64,000 bases of DNA from Thiobacillus denitrificans (GTDB lineage: Bacteria; Pseudomonadota; Gammaproteobacteria; Burkholderiales; Thiobacillaceae), in assembly GCA_002343685.1 (NCBI GenBank), contig DDRS01000020.1, forward strand, positions 62,001-126,000, given 5' to 3'. Under the pieces are notes generated by a model. The model saw only the letters and a program-made list of their open reading frames with translations. It did no database searches and was not told the DNA's origin. Below, piece by piece: positions 51,246 to 61,229 of the stretch (its first letter is position 1; each line of letters begins with the position of its first letter). The position numbers and the translations under genes are program-made.

Positions 51246-51815
51246 ATGGCTGAAACCACCATTGCTGACATCAAGCAGTCTGCCGAACAGAAAATGGGCA
51301 AGTCGCTGGAAGCGCTGAAGAACGATCTGGCCAAAGTGCGTACCGGACGCGCGCACGCCGGTATTCTCGACCACGTCATGGTCGACTACTACGGCAACCC
51401 GACGCCGGTGCCGCAGGTGGCCAACGTATCGCTGATCGATTCGCGCACGCTGGGCGTGCAACCGTACGAGAAAAACATGGTCGGCAAGGTCGAGAAGGCG
51501 ATTCGCGATGGCGATCTGGGCCTGAATCCGGCGACACACGGCGACATCATCCGCGTGCCGATGCCTTCGCTGACCGAGGAGCGCCGCAAGGATCTGATCA
51601 AGGTCGTGCGCGGCGAGGCGGAAAACGCGCGCGTCGCGGTACGCAACATCCGTCGTGACGCCAATGGCACGTTGAAGGACATGGTCAAGGCCAAGACCGC
51701 GACCGAGGACGAAGAGCGCCGTACCCAGGACGACGTGCAGAAACTGACGGACAAGTTCATCGGCGAGATCGACAAGATGCTGGCCGAAAAAGAGAAGGAC
51801 CTGCTCGCGGTCTGA
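51246..51815 (+). CDS. frr: Ribosome recycling factor
   Basis: Protein of 189 residues, slightly longer than the usual 185 through a short N-terminal extension. It has LAKVRTGRAHAGILDHVMVDYYG, PMPSLTEERRKDLIK and the helix-rich tail DDVQKLTDKFIGEIDKML. It splits post-termination ribosomes together with EF-G. TGAGGAGCTG gives the ribosome site, overlapping the pyrH stop. Confidence 0.98.
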   Translation: MAETTIADIKQSAEQKMGKSLEALKNDLAKVRTGRAHAGILDHVMVDYYGNPTPVPQVANVSLIDSRTLGVQPYEKNMVGKVEKAIRDGDLGLNPATHGDIIRVPMPSLTEERRKDLIKVVRGEAENARVAVRNIRRDANGTLKDMVKAKTATEDEERRTQDDVQKLTDKFIGEIDKMLAEKEKDLLAV

Positions 51816-51838
51816 GCAGTCAGGCGAGCATATCCGGC

Positions 51839-52585
51839 GTGTCTACCCGCAAGAAGCAAGCGACGCCTGCCGGCACTGACGTGCCGCGGCACATCGCCAT
51901 CATCATGGATGGCAACGGTCGCTGGGCGAAGCGCCGGCTGATGCCGCGTGTTGCCGGGCATCGCAAGGGCGTCGAGGCGCTGCGCGGCGTGATCCGCGCC
52001 TGCGCCGAGCGCGGCGTGTCGCATCTCACCGTATTCGCCTTCAGTTCAGAGAACTGGCGACGTCCGCAGGAAGAAGTCACGCTGCTGATGGAGCTGTTCA
52101 TGCGTGCACTGGAAAATGAGGTCGCGCGCCTGCACGAAAACGGCATCCGTTTCCGTGTCATCGGCGACCTGACGGGCTTTTCCGAGCGTATCCAGACCCT
52201 GATCCGCGATGCGGAAGCGCTGACGCGCGGCAATACCCGCCTCACCTTCACCGTCGCGGCCAATTACGGCGGACGCTGGGACATCGTACAGGCGATGAAG
52301 AAATTGATGGCGGCCGGCGTGTCGCCGGACGAAGTGGATGAAGCGGCGCTGGCGCAGAAACTCAGTATCGCCGACATGCCCGAGCCGGACCTGTTCATCC
52401 GCACCGGCGGCGAGCAGCGCATCAGCAATTTTCTGCTGTGGCAGCTGGCCTACACTGAGCTTTATTTCACCGATGCGCTGTGGCCTGACTTCGATCCGGC
52501 GGCGCTGGACGAAGCGATCGCCTCCTATCGAACCCGTGAACGCCGTTTTGGCCGCACCAGCGAGCAGGTGCGATCCGCGTCGTGA
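51839..52585 (+). CDS. uppS: Undecaprenyl diphosphate synthase
   Basis: Cis-prenyltransferase of 248 residues with IAIIMDGNGRWAKRR (catalytic Asp), FAFSSENWRRP, and PDLFIRTGGEQRISNFLLWQ. It makes the C55 carrier lipid for peptidoglycan and for the surface glycans coded elsewhere in the window. The start is GTG at 51839, 23 bases after frr. Confidence 0.97.
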   Translation: MSTRKKQATPAGTDVPRHIAIIMDGNGRWAKRRLMPRVAGHRKGVEALRGVIRACAERGVSHLTVFAFSSENWRRPQEEVTLLMELFMRALENEVARLHENGIRFRVIGDLTGFSERIQTLIRDAEALTRGNTRLTFTVAANYGGRWDIVQAMKKLMAAGVSPDEVDEAALAQKLSIADMPEPDLFIRTGGEQRISNFLLWQLAYTELYFTDALWPDFDPAALDEAIASYRTRERRFGRTSEQVRSAS

Positions 52586-52607
52586 CGGCATTCCGGAGAC
52601 GCCATCC

Positions 52608-53414
52608 ATGACGCCGCTTCTCAGCAGGATAGGCACCGCCGTATTGCTGTTGGCCGTGTTCGTACCGGCCGCATTGTGGGCGCCTGCATGGTTGTGGGGG
52701 ATTCTGATGGCGGGCGTGGTGGGCATGGCGGCTTACGAATGGGCGCGCCTGAGCCATTTTTCGCTACTATCTGCGCGCGTCTACGCCATCGTGCTGACGC
52801 TGTGCGCGCTGCTGCTGCCGTATGGGCTGGCCGGTGACTGGCCGATTTTCCAGCGCGTCCTGATTGTTCTGGCCATCGTCTTCTGGTTGCTGGTTGCCCC
52901 CCTGTGGCTGTTGGGACGCTGGGAAGCATCCCGCGTGTTCGTACGTGCCGCGATCGGGATCGTGCTCCTGCTGCCGACCTGGGCGGCGTTGCTCTATCTG
53001 CATGCGCGCGGGCCTGCCGTGCTGCTGGGCGTGATGGCGGTCGTCTGGATTGCCGATACCGCTGCCTATTTCTCTGGGCGCCTGTTCGGGCGCCACAAGC
53101 TCGCACCCGCCATCAGTCCCGGCAAGACCTGGGAAGGCGTGGCGGGCGCGTTCGTGGCACTGGCCGTGTATACCGTCGCCTTAAGTCTGTGGAGCGCTCT
53201 GCCTGTGCGACCGTTGTTTTTCATGGTGTGCGGGCTGCTCTACCTGTCGGTACTGGGTGATCTGTTCGAGTCGTGGATCAAGCGCGTGTCGGGCATGAAG
53301 GACAGCGGCGACACGTTGCCGGGGCACGGCGGCGTGCTCGACCGGATCGATGCACTGACTTCCACCCTGCCGATCGCCACGGGCATGTGGATGTGGCTGG
53401 AGCATTCCCCATGA
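52608..53414 (+). CDS. cdsA: Phosphatidate cytidylyltransferase
   Basis: Polytopic membrane enzyme of 268 residues making CDP-diacylglycerol. The C-terminal signature is GDLFESWIKRVSGMKDSGD then LPGHGGVLDRIDAL, with metal Asp residues. Also ISPGKTWEGVAGAF. It overlaps dxr by four bases (ATGA). Confidence 0.97.
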   Translation: MTPLLSRIGTAVLLLAVFVPAALWAPAWLWGILMAGVVGMAAYEWARLSHFSLLSARVYAIVLTLCALLLPYGLAGDWPIFQRVLIVLAIVFWLLVAPLWLLGRWEASRVFVRAAIGIVLLLPTWAALLYLHARGPAVLLGVMAVVWIADTAAYFSGRLFGRHKLAPAISPGKTWEGVAGAFVALAVYTVALSLWSALPVRPLFFMVCGLLYLSVLGDLFESWIKRVSGMKDSGDTLPGHGGVLDRIDALTSTLPIATGMWMWLEHSP

Positions 53415-54607
53415 ATGAAAGCGACATGAAACCGCGTGTCCTCACCATCCTGGGCGCAACCGGCACCATCGGCGTCAACACGCTTGATGTCGTGGCGCGC
53501 CACCCCGATCGTTTCAAGGTGTTCGCCCTCAGCGGTGCCACCCAGGTCGAGCGCATGGTGGGGCAGATCCGTACGCACCGCCCGCGCTTCGCGGTGATGA
53601 GCGACCCTGCCGCCGCCGCTGCCCTGCGCGATCGGGTGGCGGCCGAAGGCCTGGCGGTCGAGGTGCTCGAGGGGGCGGCCGCGCTCACCGAGGTGTCGAC
53701 GGCGTCTGAAGTCGATACCGTGATGGCGGCGATCGTGGGCGCGGCGGGTCTGCCGGCGACGCTGGCGGCCGCCCAGGCCGGCAAGCGGATCCTGCTGGCC
53801 AACAAGGAGACCCTGGTGGTGTCCGGCCAGCTGTTCATGGATGCCATTGCCGCCAGTGGCGCCGAATTGCTGCCGATCGATTCCGAGCACAACGCCATTT
53901 TCCAGGCGCTGCCGCGCGACTTCGACGGCGACTTCCAGCGTGCCGGGGTGAAGGCGCTGTGGCTGACCGCGTCGGGCGGGCCGTTCCGCACCCTGTCGGC
54001 CGAGGCGATCGCCGCCGCCACGCCGGCACAGGCGGTGGCGCACCCCAACTGGGTGATGGGCAAGAAGATTTCGGTCGATTCGGCAAGCCTGATGAACAAG
54101 GGACTCGAGGTGATCGAGGCGCGCTGGCTCTTCAACGCGCGCCCCGAGCAGATCAAGGTGGTGGTGCATCCGCAGAGCATCGTGCATTCCATGGTCGAGT
54201 ACGCCGACGGCTCGGTGATCGCGCAGATGGGCACACCCGACATGCGGACGCCGATCGCCTACGCGCTGGGCTTTCCGGAACGCATCGATGCGGGCGTGTC
54301 GGCGCTGGAATTGATGGGCAAGCAGCTGACGTTCGAAGCCCCCGATACCGCACGCTTCCCCTGCCTGCAGCTGGCGTTCGATGCCCTGCATGCGGGGGGT
54401 AATGCCGCAGCCGTGCTGAACGCCGCCAACGAAGTCGCGGTCGCGCGTTTTCTCGACGAAGCCGTTCCGTTCCCCGCCATTGCCGCCAGCATTGCCCATG
54501 CTTTGGATGCGCTGGCGGGCGGCCCGGCCGACACGCTGGATGACCTGCTCGAAGCGGACCGCCAGGCGCGCCGCGTGGCGGGCGCCTACCTGGAGACCTG
54601 CGGATGA
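53411..54607 (+). CDS. dxr: 1-deoxy-D-xylulose 5-phosphate reductoisomerase
   Basis: Second enzyme of the MEP isoprenoid pathway, 398 residues. The NADPH loop reads ILGATGTIG where GSTGSIG is the usual form. Later motifs are LLANKETLVVSGQLF, LPIDSEHNAIFQ with metal ligands, TASGGPFR, HPNWVMGKKISVDSASLMNKGLE (read in parts) and AANEVAVARFLD. It overlaps cdsA and rseP by four bases each, supplying precursors for uppS. Confidence 0.96.
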   Translation: MNESDMKPRVLTILGATGTIGVNTLDVVARHPDRFKVFALSGATQVERMVGQIRTHRPRFAVMSDPAAAAALRDRVAAEGLAVEVLEGAAALTEVSTASEVDTVMAAIVGAAGLPATLAAAQAGKRILLANKETLVVSGQLFMDAIAASGAELLPIDSEHNAIFQALPRDFDGDFQRAGVKALWLTASGGPFRTLSAEAIAAATPAQAVAHPNWVMGKKISVDSASLMNKGLEVIEARWLFNARPEQIKVVVHPQSIVHSMVEYADGSVIAQMGTPDMRTPIAYALGFPERIDAGVSALELMGKQLTFEAPDTARFPCLQLAFDALHAGGNAAAVLNAANEVAVARFLDEAVPFPAIAASIAHALDALAGGPADTLDDLLEADRQARRVAGAYLETCG

Positions 54608-55956
54608 GCGTGCTGCATACCGTCGTCTGGTTCCTGGTCGCCATCGCCATCCTGGTGGTGGTGCACGAATTCGGCCACTACCTGGCGGCCCGGTTGGCCG
54701 GCGTCAAGGTGCTGCGTTTTTCGCTCGGATTCGGAAAACCCTTGTTCAGTCGCCGTTTCGGCGGCGACCAGACCGAATGGGTGTTGGCCGCACTGCCCTT
54801 TGGCGGCTATGTGAAGATGCTCGACGAACGCGAAGGCGAGGTCCCGGCCGCAGAGGCGCATCGCAGCTTCAATCGGGCGAGCGTCTGGCGCCGCATCGGC
54901 ATCGTCGCGGCGGGTCCGATCGCCAATTTCCTGCTGGCCATCGTGTTCTACTGGGCGCTGTTCCTGCACGGCATGCCTGCGATGAAGCCGCTGATCGGCG
55001 AGCCGCCAGCCGGCACGCCGGCCGCGCAGGCGGGACTGGTGTCAGGGGATGAAATCCGCCGCGTCAATGGCGCCGACACCCCGTCATTCCAGGACCTGAG
55101 ACTGGAATTGCTACGCGCCGGTGTGGCGGGTGACCCGCTTGTGCTGGAATTGGCCGATGGCCGTAGCGTACGTCTCGACGCACCACCCATGGATACCGAG
55201 AATCTGGAACGGGACACCCTGCGTCCGCTCGGGATCGTGCGCTACGATCCCGAGATCGATCCGGTCATCGGCGAGGTGCTGCCCGGGGGCGCGGCGGCGC
55301 GTGCAGGCTTCCAGAGCGGAGACCGGCTGGTCGCCGCCAACGGGAAAGCTGTGACGACCTGGCAGGACTGGGTGAAACTGATCCGCCAGCATCCGTCGCA
55401 ATCCTTGCGCATCGAATACGAACGCGAGGGGCAGATGCACATATTGACGGTCGTGCCCGATACGGTGGATGAAAATGGCCAGCGTATCGGCAAGATCGGC
55501 GCCGGTCCCAAGGTCGATCCCTCGTTGATGGACGACCTGATGACCGAGGTACGTTACGGCCCGATCGAGGCGCTGGGACGCGGCGCAGAAAAAACCTGGG
55601 ACATGAGCCTGTTCACGCTCGAGATGATGGGGCGCATGGTGCTGGGGCAGGTGTCCTGGAAAAACCTGTCGGGCCCGCTGACCATTGCCGACTATGCCGG
55701 CCAGAGTGCCACGCTCGGGTGGATCAGTTTCGTCGGCTTTCTGGCGCTGGTGAGCGTGAGCCTGGGGGTGCTGAATCTGCTGCCTGTCCCGCTGTTGGAT
55801 GGGGGGCACCTCATGTATTATGTTGCCGAAGTTTTGACCGGTCGCCCGGTGTCCGAGCGCACCATGGAAATAGGGAGCCGGATCGGCATGATGCTCCTGC
55901 TTCTGCTGATGTCGTTTGCCCTGTTCAACGATTTGCAACGCCTGATAGGCGGATGA
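54604..55956 (+). CDS. rseP: Site-2 intramembrane zinc protease RseP
   Basis: Protein of 450 residues with zinc motif VVHEFGHYLAARLAGV in the first membrane segment, two periplasmic PDZ domains (AAQAGLVSGDEIRRVNG; AARAGFQSGDRLVAANG) and NLLPVPLLDGGHL in a late segment. It cleaves RseA after DegS to free sigma-E during envelope stress. It lies just upstream of bamA, a typical order. Confidence 0.96.
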   Translation: MSVLHTVVWFLVAIAILVVVHEFGHYLAARLAGVKVLRFSLGFGKPLFSRRFGGDQTEWVLAALPFGGYVKMLDEREGEVPAAEAHRSFNRASVWRRIGIVAAGPIANFLLAIVFYWALFLHGMPAMKPLIGEPPAGTPAAQAGLVSGDEIRRVNGADTPSFQDLRLELLRAGVAGDPLVLELADGRSVRLDAPPMDTENLERDTLRPLGIVRYDPEIDPVIGEVLPGGAAARAGFQSGDRLVAANGKAVTTWQDWVKLIRQHPSQSLRIEYEREGQMHILTVVPDTVDENGQRIGKIGAGPKVDPSLMDDLMTEVRYGPIEALGRGAEKTWDMSLFTLEMMGRMVLGQVSWKNLSGPLTIADYAGQSATLGWISFVGFLALVSVSLGVLNLLPVPLLDGGHLMYYVAEVLTGRPVSERTMEIGSRIGMMLLLLLMSFALFNDLQRLIGG

Positions 55957-58265
55957 TAACAACCATGATCCTGAACCGTTTGACGCTTGCCCTTGCCGTC
56001 GTATTCGCCGCGCAGCCCGTGTTCGCAGCAGAACCCTTTGTCGTCAAGGACATCCGGGTCGAAGGGATCCAGCGTACCGAGGCAGGCACGGTGTTCAGCT
56101 ACCTGCCGGTCAAGGTTGGCGACACGATGACCGACGAGAAGACCGCCGCGGCGATCAAGGCGTTGTATGCCACCGGCTTCTTCAAGGATGTGCGACTGGA
56201 AGCGCGCGACGGCGTGGTGATCGTCACCGTCGAGGAGCGTCCCTCGATCGCCAAGATCACCCTGACCGGCATCAAGGAGTTTTCCGAGGATGACCTGAAG
56301 AAGGGCCTCAAGGAAACAGGGCTGGCCGAGGGCCGCGTGCTCGACCGCTCCCTTCTGGACAAGGCCGAGCAGGAACTGCAGCGGCAATACTTCAACCGCG
56401 GCAAGTATGCCGTCGAGATCAAGTCCACCCTGACGCCGCTGGAGCGCAACCGGGTCGCCGTGCAGTTCGACGTGGTGGAAGGCAATAGCGCAAAGATCCA
56501 GCAGATCAACATCGTCGGCAACCAGGCGTTCAAGGAAAAGGAACTGCTGAAGCAGTTCACCTCGACCACACCGGGCTGGCTGACCTGGTATACCAAGAAC
56601 GACCAGTATTCCAAGACGCGCCTGGCTGGTGACATCGAAACCCTGCGCTCGTTCTACCTCAATCGCGGCTACCTTGAGTTCAACGTCGATTCAACACAGG
56701 TATCGATCTCGCCGGACAAGCAGGGCATCTACATCACCGTCAACGTGACCGAAGGGCCCCAGTACAAGGTGTCCGACGTCAAGCTGGCCGGACAGATGCT
56801 GGTACCGGAAGCCGAACTGAAAAAGCTCATCACCATCAAGCCGGGCGAGGTGTTCGCGCGCGACCGTCTGACCGAGACGACCAAGGCCATTGGCGACCGT
56901 CTCGGCAACGACGGCTATGCGTTCGCCAACGTCAACGCGGTGCCCGACCTCGACAAGGAGAAGCGCACGGTCGCGTTCACGCTGTTCGTTGATCCGGGCC
57001 GCCGCGTATACGTGAATCGCGTCAACGTCTCGGGCAACACCAAGACCCGCGATGAAGTGGTGCGCCGCGAAGTACGCCAGATGGAAGGCGCGTATTACGA
57101 CGCCGAGAAGATCAACCTGTCGCGCGACCGCCTCAATCGCCTGGGCTACTTCAACGAAGTGAACATCGAGACCCCGGCGGTGCAGGGCACCACCGACCAG
57201 GTCGACGTCAACGTGAGCGTGGCCGAGAAATCCACCGGCAGCATCATGCTGGGCGCAGGCTTCTCGTCGTCCGAGGGAATCGTTCTGTCGGGCTCGGTCT
57301 CGCAGAGCAACGTGTTCGGCACCGGCAACCGGCTGTCGGCGCAGATCAACTCGGGCAGCGTCAACACCGTGTATGCGCTGTCGTTCACCAATCCCTACTA
57401 CACCATCGATGGCGTCAGCCTGGGCTATGACCTGTATCGCCGCGACGTCGATGCCACCTCGCTTTCCAACGTCGGCGCCTACAAGACCTCGACCTATGGC
57501 GCCGGCGTGCGATTCGGCCTGCCGGTCAACGAGCGCGATTTCCTCTCGTTCGGCCTGACCTACGAACAGACTTCGCTCACCACCTATTCGGACAGCCCGG
57601 TGCAGTACACGCGATTCGTCAACGAGTTCGGCAAGGACAACGATACCGTGCGTCTGGATACATCCTGGTCACGCGATACCCGCGACAGCTACCTGTTCCC
57701 GACCAAAGGCTTGATGCAGCGGGTGGCGGCCGAGGTGGGCACGCCGGGCGGCAGCCTGCAGTACTACAAGCTGTCGTTCCAGCACCAACAATATATCCCG
57801 CTGAGCAAGAGCTTCACCCTGATGCTGAATGGCGAGGTGGGGATAGGCGACGGCCTGTCCGGCAAGCCCCTGCCGTTCTTCAAGAACTTCTATGCGGGCG
57901 GCAACAGCTCGGTGCGTGGCTTCAAGACGGGCACCCTGGGACCCAAGGACGCGAACGGAGACGCGCTGGGCGGCGACAAGCGCGTGGTCGGCAATGCGGA
58001 GGTCTTCTTCCCCCTGCCGGGTCTCAAGGATGACCAGTCGCTACGCATGTCGGCGTTTGTCGATGCGGGCGCCACCTTCGGGCCCGACGACAAGGACAAC
58101 CTGTACAAAACGTTCGCATTCGGCGACTTGCGCTATTCGGCGGGCATTGCCGTCCTCTGGGTTTCGCCGCTCGGCCCGCTCAAATTCAGCCTGGCGCAAC
58201 CGATCGTCAAGAAGACGGGCGACAAAGCTGAAATGTTTCAATTCACCCTTGGCAATGTGTTCTGA
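55953..58265 (+). CDS. bamA: Outer-membrane protein assembly factor BamA
   Basis: Omp85 protein of 770 residues. A signal peptide (LTLALAVVFAAQPVFA) leads to five POTRA domains (FVVKDIRVEGIQRTEAG; RVNVSGNTKTRDEVVRRE in the fifth), then a 16-strand barrel with the VRGF motif in NSSVRGFKTGTLGP. It ends QFTLGNVF with the terminal Phe of outer-membrane barrels. The ATG at 55953 overlaps the rseP stop; a second ATG at 55965 is possible. Confidence 0.97.
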   Translation: MITTMILNRLTLALAVVFAAQPVFAAEPFVVKDIRVEGIQRTEAGTVFSYLPVKVGDTMTDEKTAAAIKALYATGFFKDVRLEARDGVVIVTVEERPSIAKITLTGIKEFSEDDLKKGLKETGLAEGRVLDRSLLDKAEQELQRQYFNRGKYAVEIKSTLTPLERNRVAVQFDVVEGNSAKIQQINIVGNQAFKEKELLKQFTSTTPGWLTWYTKNDQYSKTRLAGDIETLRSFYLNRGYLEFNVDSTQVSISPDKQGIYITVNVTEGPQYKVSDVKLAGQMLVPEAELKKLITIKPGEVFARDRLTETTKAIGDRLGNDGYAFANVNAVPDLDKEKRTVAFTLFVDPGRRVYVNRVNVSGNTKTRDEVVRREVRQMEGAYYDAEKINLSRDRLNRLGYFNEVNIETPAVQGTTDQVDVNVSVAEKSTGSIMLGAGFSSSEGIVLSGSVSQSNVFGTGNRLSAQINSGSVNTVYALSFTNPYYTIDGVSLGYDLYRRDVDATSLSNVGAYKTSTYGAGVRFGLPVNERDFLSFGLTYEQTSLTTYSDSPVQYTRFVNEFGKDNDTVRLDTSWSRDTRDSYLFPTKGLMQRVAAEVGTPGGSLQYYKLSFQHQQYIPLSKSFTLMLNGEVGIGDGLSGKPLPFFKNFYAGGNSSVRGFKTGTLGPKDANGDALGGDKRVVGNAEVFFPLPGLKDDQSLRMSAFVDAGATFGPDDKDNLYKTFAFGDLRYSAGIAVLWVSPLGPLKFSLAQPIVKKTGDKAEMFQFTLGNVF

Positions 58266-58289
58266 GGGTAGGCCGTTACTGGAGTATTC

Positions 58290-58793
58290 ATGATGAAGTT
58301 CAAGCAACTGGCAGTTTCCCTGATCCTTGCGTCTGCGTTCGCGGCCGCGCCCGTCCTGGCCGACACCAAGATCGGCTTCGTCAACACCGAGAGGCTGCTG
58401 CGCGAGGCGCCTCTGTCGATTGCCGCGCAGAAAAAGCTGGAACGCGAGTTTGCCGGACGCGACCAGGAACTGCAGAAACTGGCCAAGCAGGCCCGTGATC
58501 TGCAGGCGCAGCTCGACAAGGATGGCGTGACCATGTCGGACAGCGACCGCAAGTCGAAGGAACGCGATCTCAACAATCTCAATCTCGAACTGCAGCGCAA
58601 GGGGCGCGAATTCCGCGAAGACCTCAACCTGCGCCGCAACGAAGAATTGGGCCAGATCCAGGAACGTGCGCGCAAGGCGATCCAGGACATCGCCAAGACG
58701 GAGAAATTCGACCTGATTGTCGAACAGGCCGTCTACGTCGATCCCAAGAACGACATCACCGATCGCGTGATGAAGGCCCTGGGCGGGAAATAA
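58290..58793 (+). CDS. skp: Periplasmic chaperone Skp/OmpH
   Basis: Protein of 167 residues with a signal peptide (LAVSLILASAFAAAPVLA). It begins the mature domain with DTKIGFVNTERLLREAP and continues as a long charged coiled-coil (about residues 45-130) forming the tentacles that hold unfolded outer-membrane proteins. It follows bamA by 24 bases and precedes lpxD. Confidence 0.95.
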   Translation: MMKFKQLAVSLILASAFAAAPVLADTKIGFVNTERLLREAPLSIAAQKKLEREFAGRDQELQKLAKQARDLQAQLDKDGVTMSDSDRKSKERDLNNLNLELQRKGREFREDLNLRRNEELGQIQERARKAIQDIAKTEKFDLIVEQAVYVDPKNDITDRVMKALGGK

Positions 58794-58838
58794 ACGTGGT
58801 CGTGGAAAATAAACTCGGCCGCGGAAGCTAAGCAGCCA

Positions 58839-59870
58839 ATGGCCTCTACGCTGACCGAACTGGTTGCGCGTTTTGGCGGGGAGTTGCTGGGCGATGGCAG
58901 CGTCACGATTCGCCAGGTTGCGCCGCTGGACCAGGCGCAGGCGGACGAGATCGGCTTTGTCTCGCAAGCCAAGTACTTGGCTCAACTGGCCGGCACGCAT
59001 GCCGCCGCCGTGATCCTGCCGCTGGAGGCGCGCGACGCGACGACGCTGCCGCGCATCCTTACGCCCAACCCTTACCTGTATTTCGCGCGCGTCTCGGCCC
59101 TGCTGAACCCGCCGCCGCGCCCGCCCGCGGGCATCCATCCTGCGGCGACGGTTGTCGGTGACGCCAGGATTGCCGCCGACGCCAGCATTGGTCCCGGCGC
59201 GGTGATCGGCGCCGGCGCCGTGGTTGGCGCACGCACGGTGGTCGGCCCCAACTGCGTCGTCGGCGACCATGCCCGCATCGGCGACGACTGTCTGCTGCAC
59301 GCCAACGTCACGCTGTATCACCGCTGCGAAGTGGGTGATCGCGCCATCCTGCATGCGGGCTGCGTGATCGGCGCGGACGGCTTCGGTTTTGCGCCGAACG
59401 ACGGCCGCTGGGAAAAAATCCCGCAGATCGGCCGCGTGCTGATCGGCGACGACGTCGAAGTCGGCGCCTGTACCACCATCGACCGCGGCGCCCTGGAAGA
59501 CACGGTGATCGAGGAGGGCGTCAAGCTCGACAATCTGATCCAGGTGGCGCACAACGTGACGATCGGTGCGCATACGGCGATCGCCGCCTGCACCGGCATC
59601 GCCGGCAGCGCGAAGATCGGTCGCCATTGCACTATCGGCGGCGCGGCAATGATCTTCGGCCACATCGAGATCGCCGACGGCACCCGCATCTCGACCAATA
59701 CGCTGATCACCAAATCCCTGCCGAAAGCGGGCACCTACACGTCGGCGCTGCCCTTCTCGGAACACGACGTGTGGCAGAAGAATGCCGTACACATGCGCAA
59801 CCTCGACAAGCTGGTGAACCGCATCAAGCAGCTCGAAAAACGCCTAACCGAACTGGAAAGCAAATCATGA
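58839..59870 (+). CDS. lpxD: UDP-3-O-acyl-glucosamine N-acyltransferase LpxD
   Basis: Lipid A enzyme of 343 residues. An N-terminal uridine-binding domain (LTELVARFGGELLGDGS) is followed by left-handed beta-helix hexapeptide repeats and catalytic His in VAHNVTIGAHTAIAACTGIA. A C-terminal helix ends KQLEKRLTELESK. It adds the second acyl chain. It overlaps fabZ by four bases. Confidence 0.97.
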   Translation: MASTLTELVARFGGELLGDGSVTIRQVAPLDQAQADEIGFVSQAKYLAQLAGTHAAAVILPLEARDATTLPRILTPNPYLYFARVSALLNPPPRPPAGIHPAATVVGDARIAADASIGPGAVIGAGAVVGARTVVGPNCVVGDHARIGDDCLLHANVTLYHRCEVGDRAILHAGCVIGADGFGFAPNDGRWEKIPQIGRVLIGDDVEVGACTTIDRGALEDTVIEEGVKLDNLIQVAHNVTIGAHTAIAACTGIAGSAKIGRHCTIGGAAMIFGHIEIADGTRISTNTLITKSLPKAGTYTSALPFSEHDVWQKNAVHMRNLDKLVNRIKQLEKRLTELESKS

Positions 59871-60310
59871 TCATGGACATCGAGCAGGTCATGCAGTACC
59901 TGCCGCACCGCTACCCCTTCCTCCTGATCGACAAGGTCATCGAACTCGAACTCGGTAAAAGCATCACCGCGATCAAGAATGTCACCATCAACGAGCCTTT
60001 TTTCCCGGGCCACTTCCCGGGAGCGCCGGTGATGCCGGGCGTACTGATCCTGGAGGCGATGGCGCAGGCTGCGGGGATCCTGTCGTTCAAGACCAAGAAT
60101 TACACGCCGGACCAGATCGGCATCATCTACTTTGCGGGCATCGACAATGCGCGCTTCAAGAAACCGGTCAAACCGGGCGACCAGCTAGTCCTCAAGGCGG
60201 AGATCGTGCGCGAGATGCGTGGCATCTGGAAGTACACCGGCCGGGCCGAAGTGGATGGCGCGCTGGTCGCCGAGGCCGAGCTGATGGCCACGTTGCGCGA
60301 CAAGCCCTGA
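59867..60310 (+). CDS. fabZ: 3-hydroxyacyl-ACP dehydratase FabZ
   Basis: Hot-dog-fold enzyme of 147 residues with LPHRYPFLLIDKV and FPGHFPGAPVMPGVLILEAM containing the catalytic His and Glu. It competes with lipid A synthesis for hydroxyacyl-ACP, and its usual place between lpxD and lpxA is kept. The spacing to lpxA is one base. Confidence 0.97.
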   Translation: MIMDIEQVMQYLPHRYPFLLIDKVIELELGKSITAIKNVTINEPFFPGHFPGAPVMPGVLILEAMAQAAGILSFKTKNYTPDQIGIIYFAGIDNARFKKPVKPGDQLVLKAEIVREMRGIWKYTGRAEVDGALVAEAELMATLRDKP

Positions 60311-60311
60311 C

Positions 60312-61088
60312 ATGGCGACGATACACCCCACCGCGCTGGTCGCGCCGGGCGCACGGCTTGCCGACGACGTCGCCATCGGTCCCTACACGATCATCGGCGA
60401 GCACGTCGAGATCGGCGCCGGCACCACGGTCGGCGCCCATGCCGTCATCACCGGCCATACCCGGATCGGCGCACGCAACACGATCTTCCATTTCGTCTCG
60501 CTCGGCGAGGCGCCGCAGGACAAGAAATACGCCGGCGAACCGACCCGCCTGGAAATCGGCGACGACAACGTCATCCGCGAGTTCTGTACCTTCAACACCG
60601 GTACCGTGCAGGATCGCGGCGTCACCACCATCGGCAGCCACAACTGGATCATGGCCTACGTCCACATCGCGCATGACTGCGTGGTGGGCGACCGCACCAT
60701 CTTCGCCAACAACGCCTCGCTGGCGGGCCATGCCGAAGTCGGCGACTGGGCGATCCTCGGCGGCTTCACCGGCGTGCACCAGTTCTGCAAGATCGGCGCG
60801 CATGTGATGACCGGCATCTCCAGCGTGGTGTTCAAGGACATTCCACCCTTCGTCATGGCGTCGGGCCAGCCGGCCGCGCCGCACGGACTCAACAGCGAAG
60901 GTCTCAAGCGGCGCGGGTTTTCCGCCGAAGCGCTGACCGCTCTCAAGCGTGCCTACAAGACGCTCTACCGAGAAGGCAACACCCTGGCCGAAGCGCAGGC
61001 CAAGCTCGCGCCAGAAGGCGTGAAGCATGCCGAAGTGCAGCAGCTGCTCGATTTCCTCGCACGCGCCGAGCGCGGCATCATTCGGTGA
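60312..61088 (+). CDS. lpxA: UDP-N-acetylglucosamine acyltransferase LpxA
   Basis: First committed lipid A enzyme, 258 residues. It has hexapeptide repeats (IGPYTIIGEHVEIGAGTTVG), the catalytic His in YVHIAHDCVVGD, GGFTGVHQFCKIGAHVM and the C-terminal helical GLKRRGFSAEALTALKRAYK. A hairpin TGATGTC/GACATCA (61086-61107) overlaps the stop codon but lacks a T tract. Confidence 0.97.
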   Translation: MATIHPTALVAPGARLADDVAIGPYTIIGEHVEIGAGTTVGAHAVITGHTRIGARNTIFHFVSLGEAPQDKKYAGEPTRLEIGDDNVIREFCTFNTGTVQDRGVTTIGSHNWIMAYVHIAHDCVVGDRTIFANNASLAGHAEVGDWAILGGFTGVHQFCKIGAHVMTGISSVVFKDIPPFVMASGQPAAPHGLNSEGLKRRGFSAEALTALKRAYKTLYREGNTLAEAQAKLAPEGVKHAEVQQLLDFLARAERGIIR

Positions 61089-61093
61089 TGTCC

Positions 61094-61119
61094 GCTTGGC
61101 GACATCATGAATTCACACG
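61094..61119 (+). repeat. Left copy of a 26-base inverted repeat
   Basis: This 26-mer (beginning GCTTGGCGACATC) matches the reverse complement of 61230-61255 at 24 of 26 positions; the core GACATCATGAATTC is identical. It starts six bases after the lpxA stop. Confidence 0.85.
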
Positions 61120-61229
61120 CCCTCGCTTGTCTTTTGGCTGATATGAACGATTTTGTTCAGTCGGACGTAGGGTCGGCTACGCCTCTCCTTCTCAAAATGT
61201 CCCTATCAACCCAAATCCTGCGCGATCAT

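Noticed and set aside
53411..53480. Unusual GATGTIG nucleotide loop in Dxr as a sign of altered cofactor use
   Set aside because: Ala and Thr are conservative changes in this glycine-rich loop, and all other Dxr motifs are intact.
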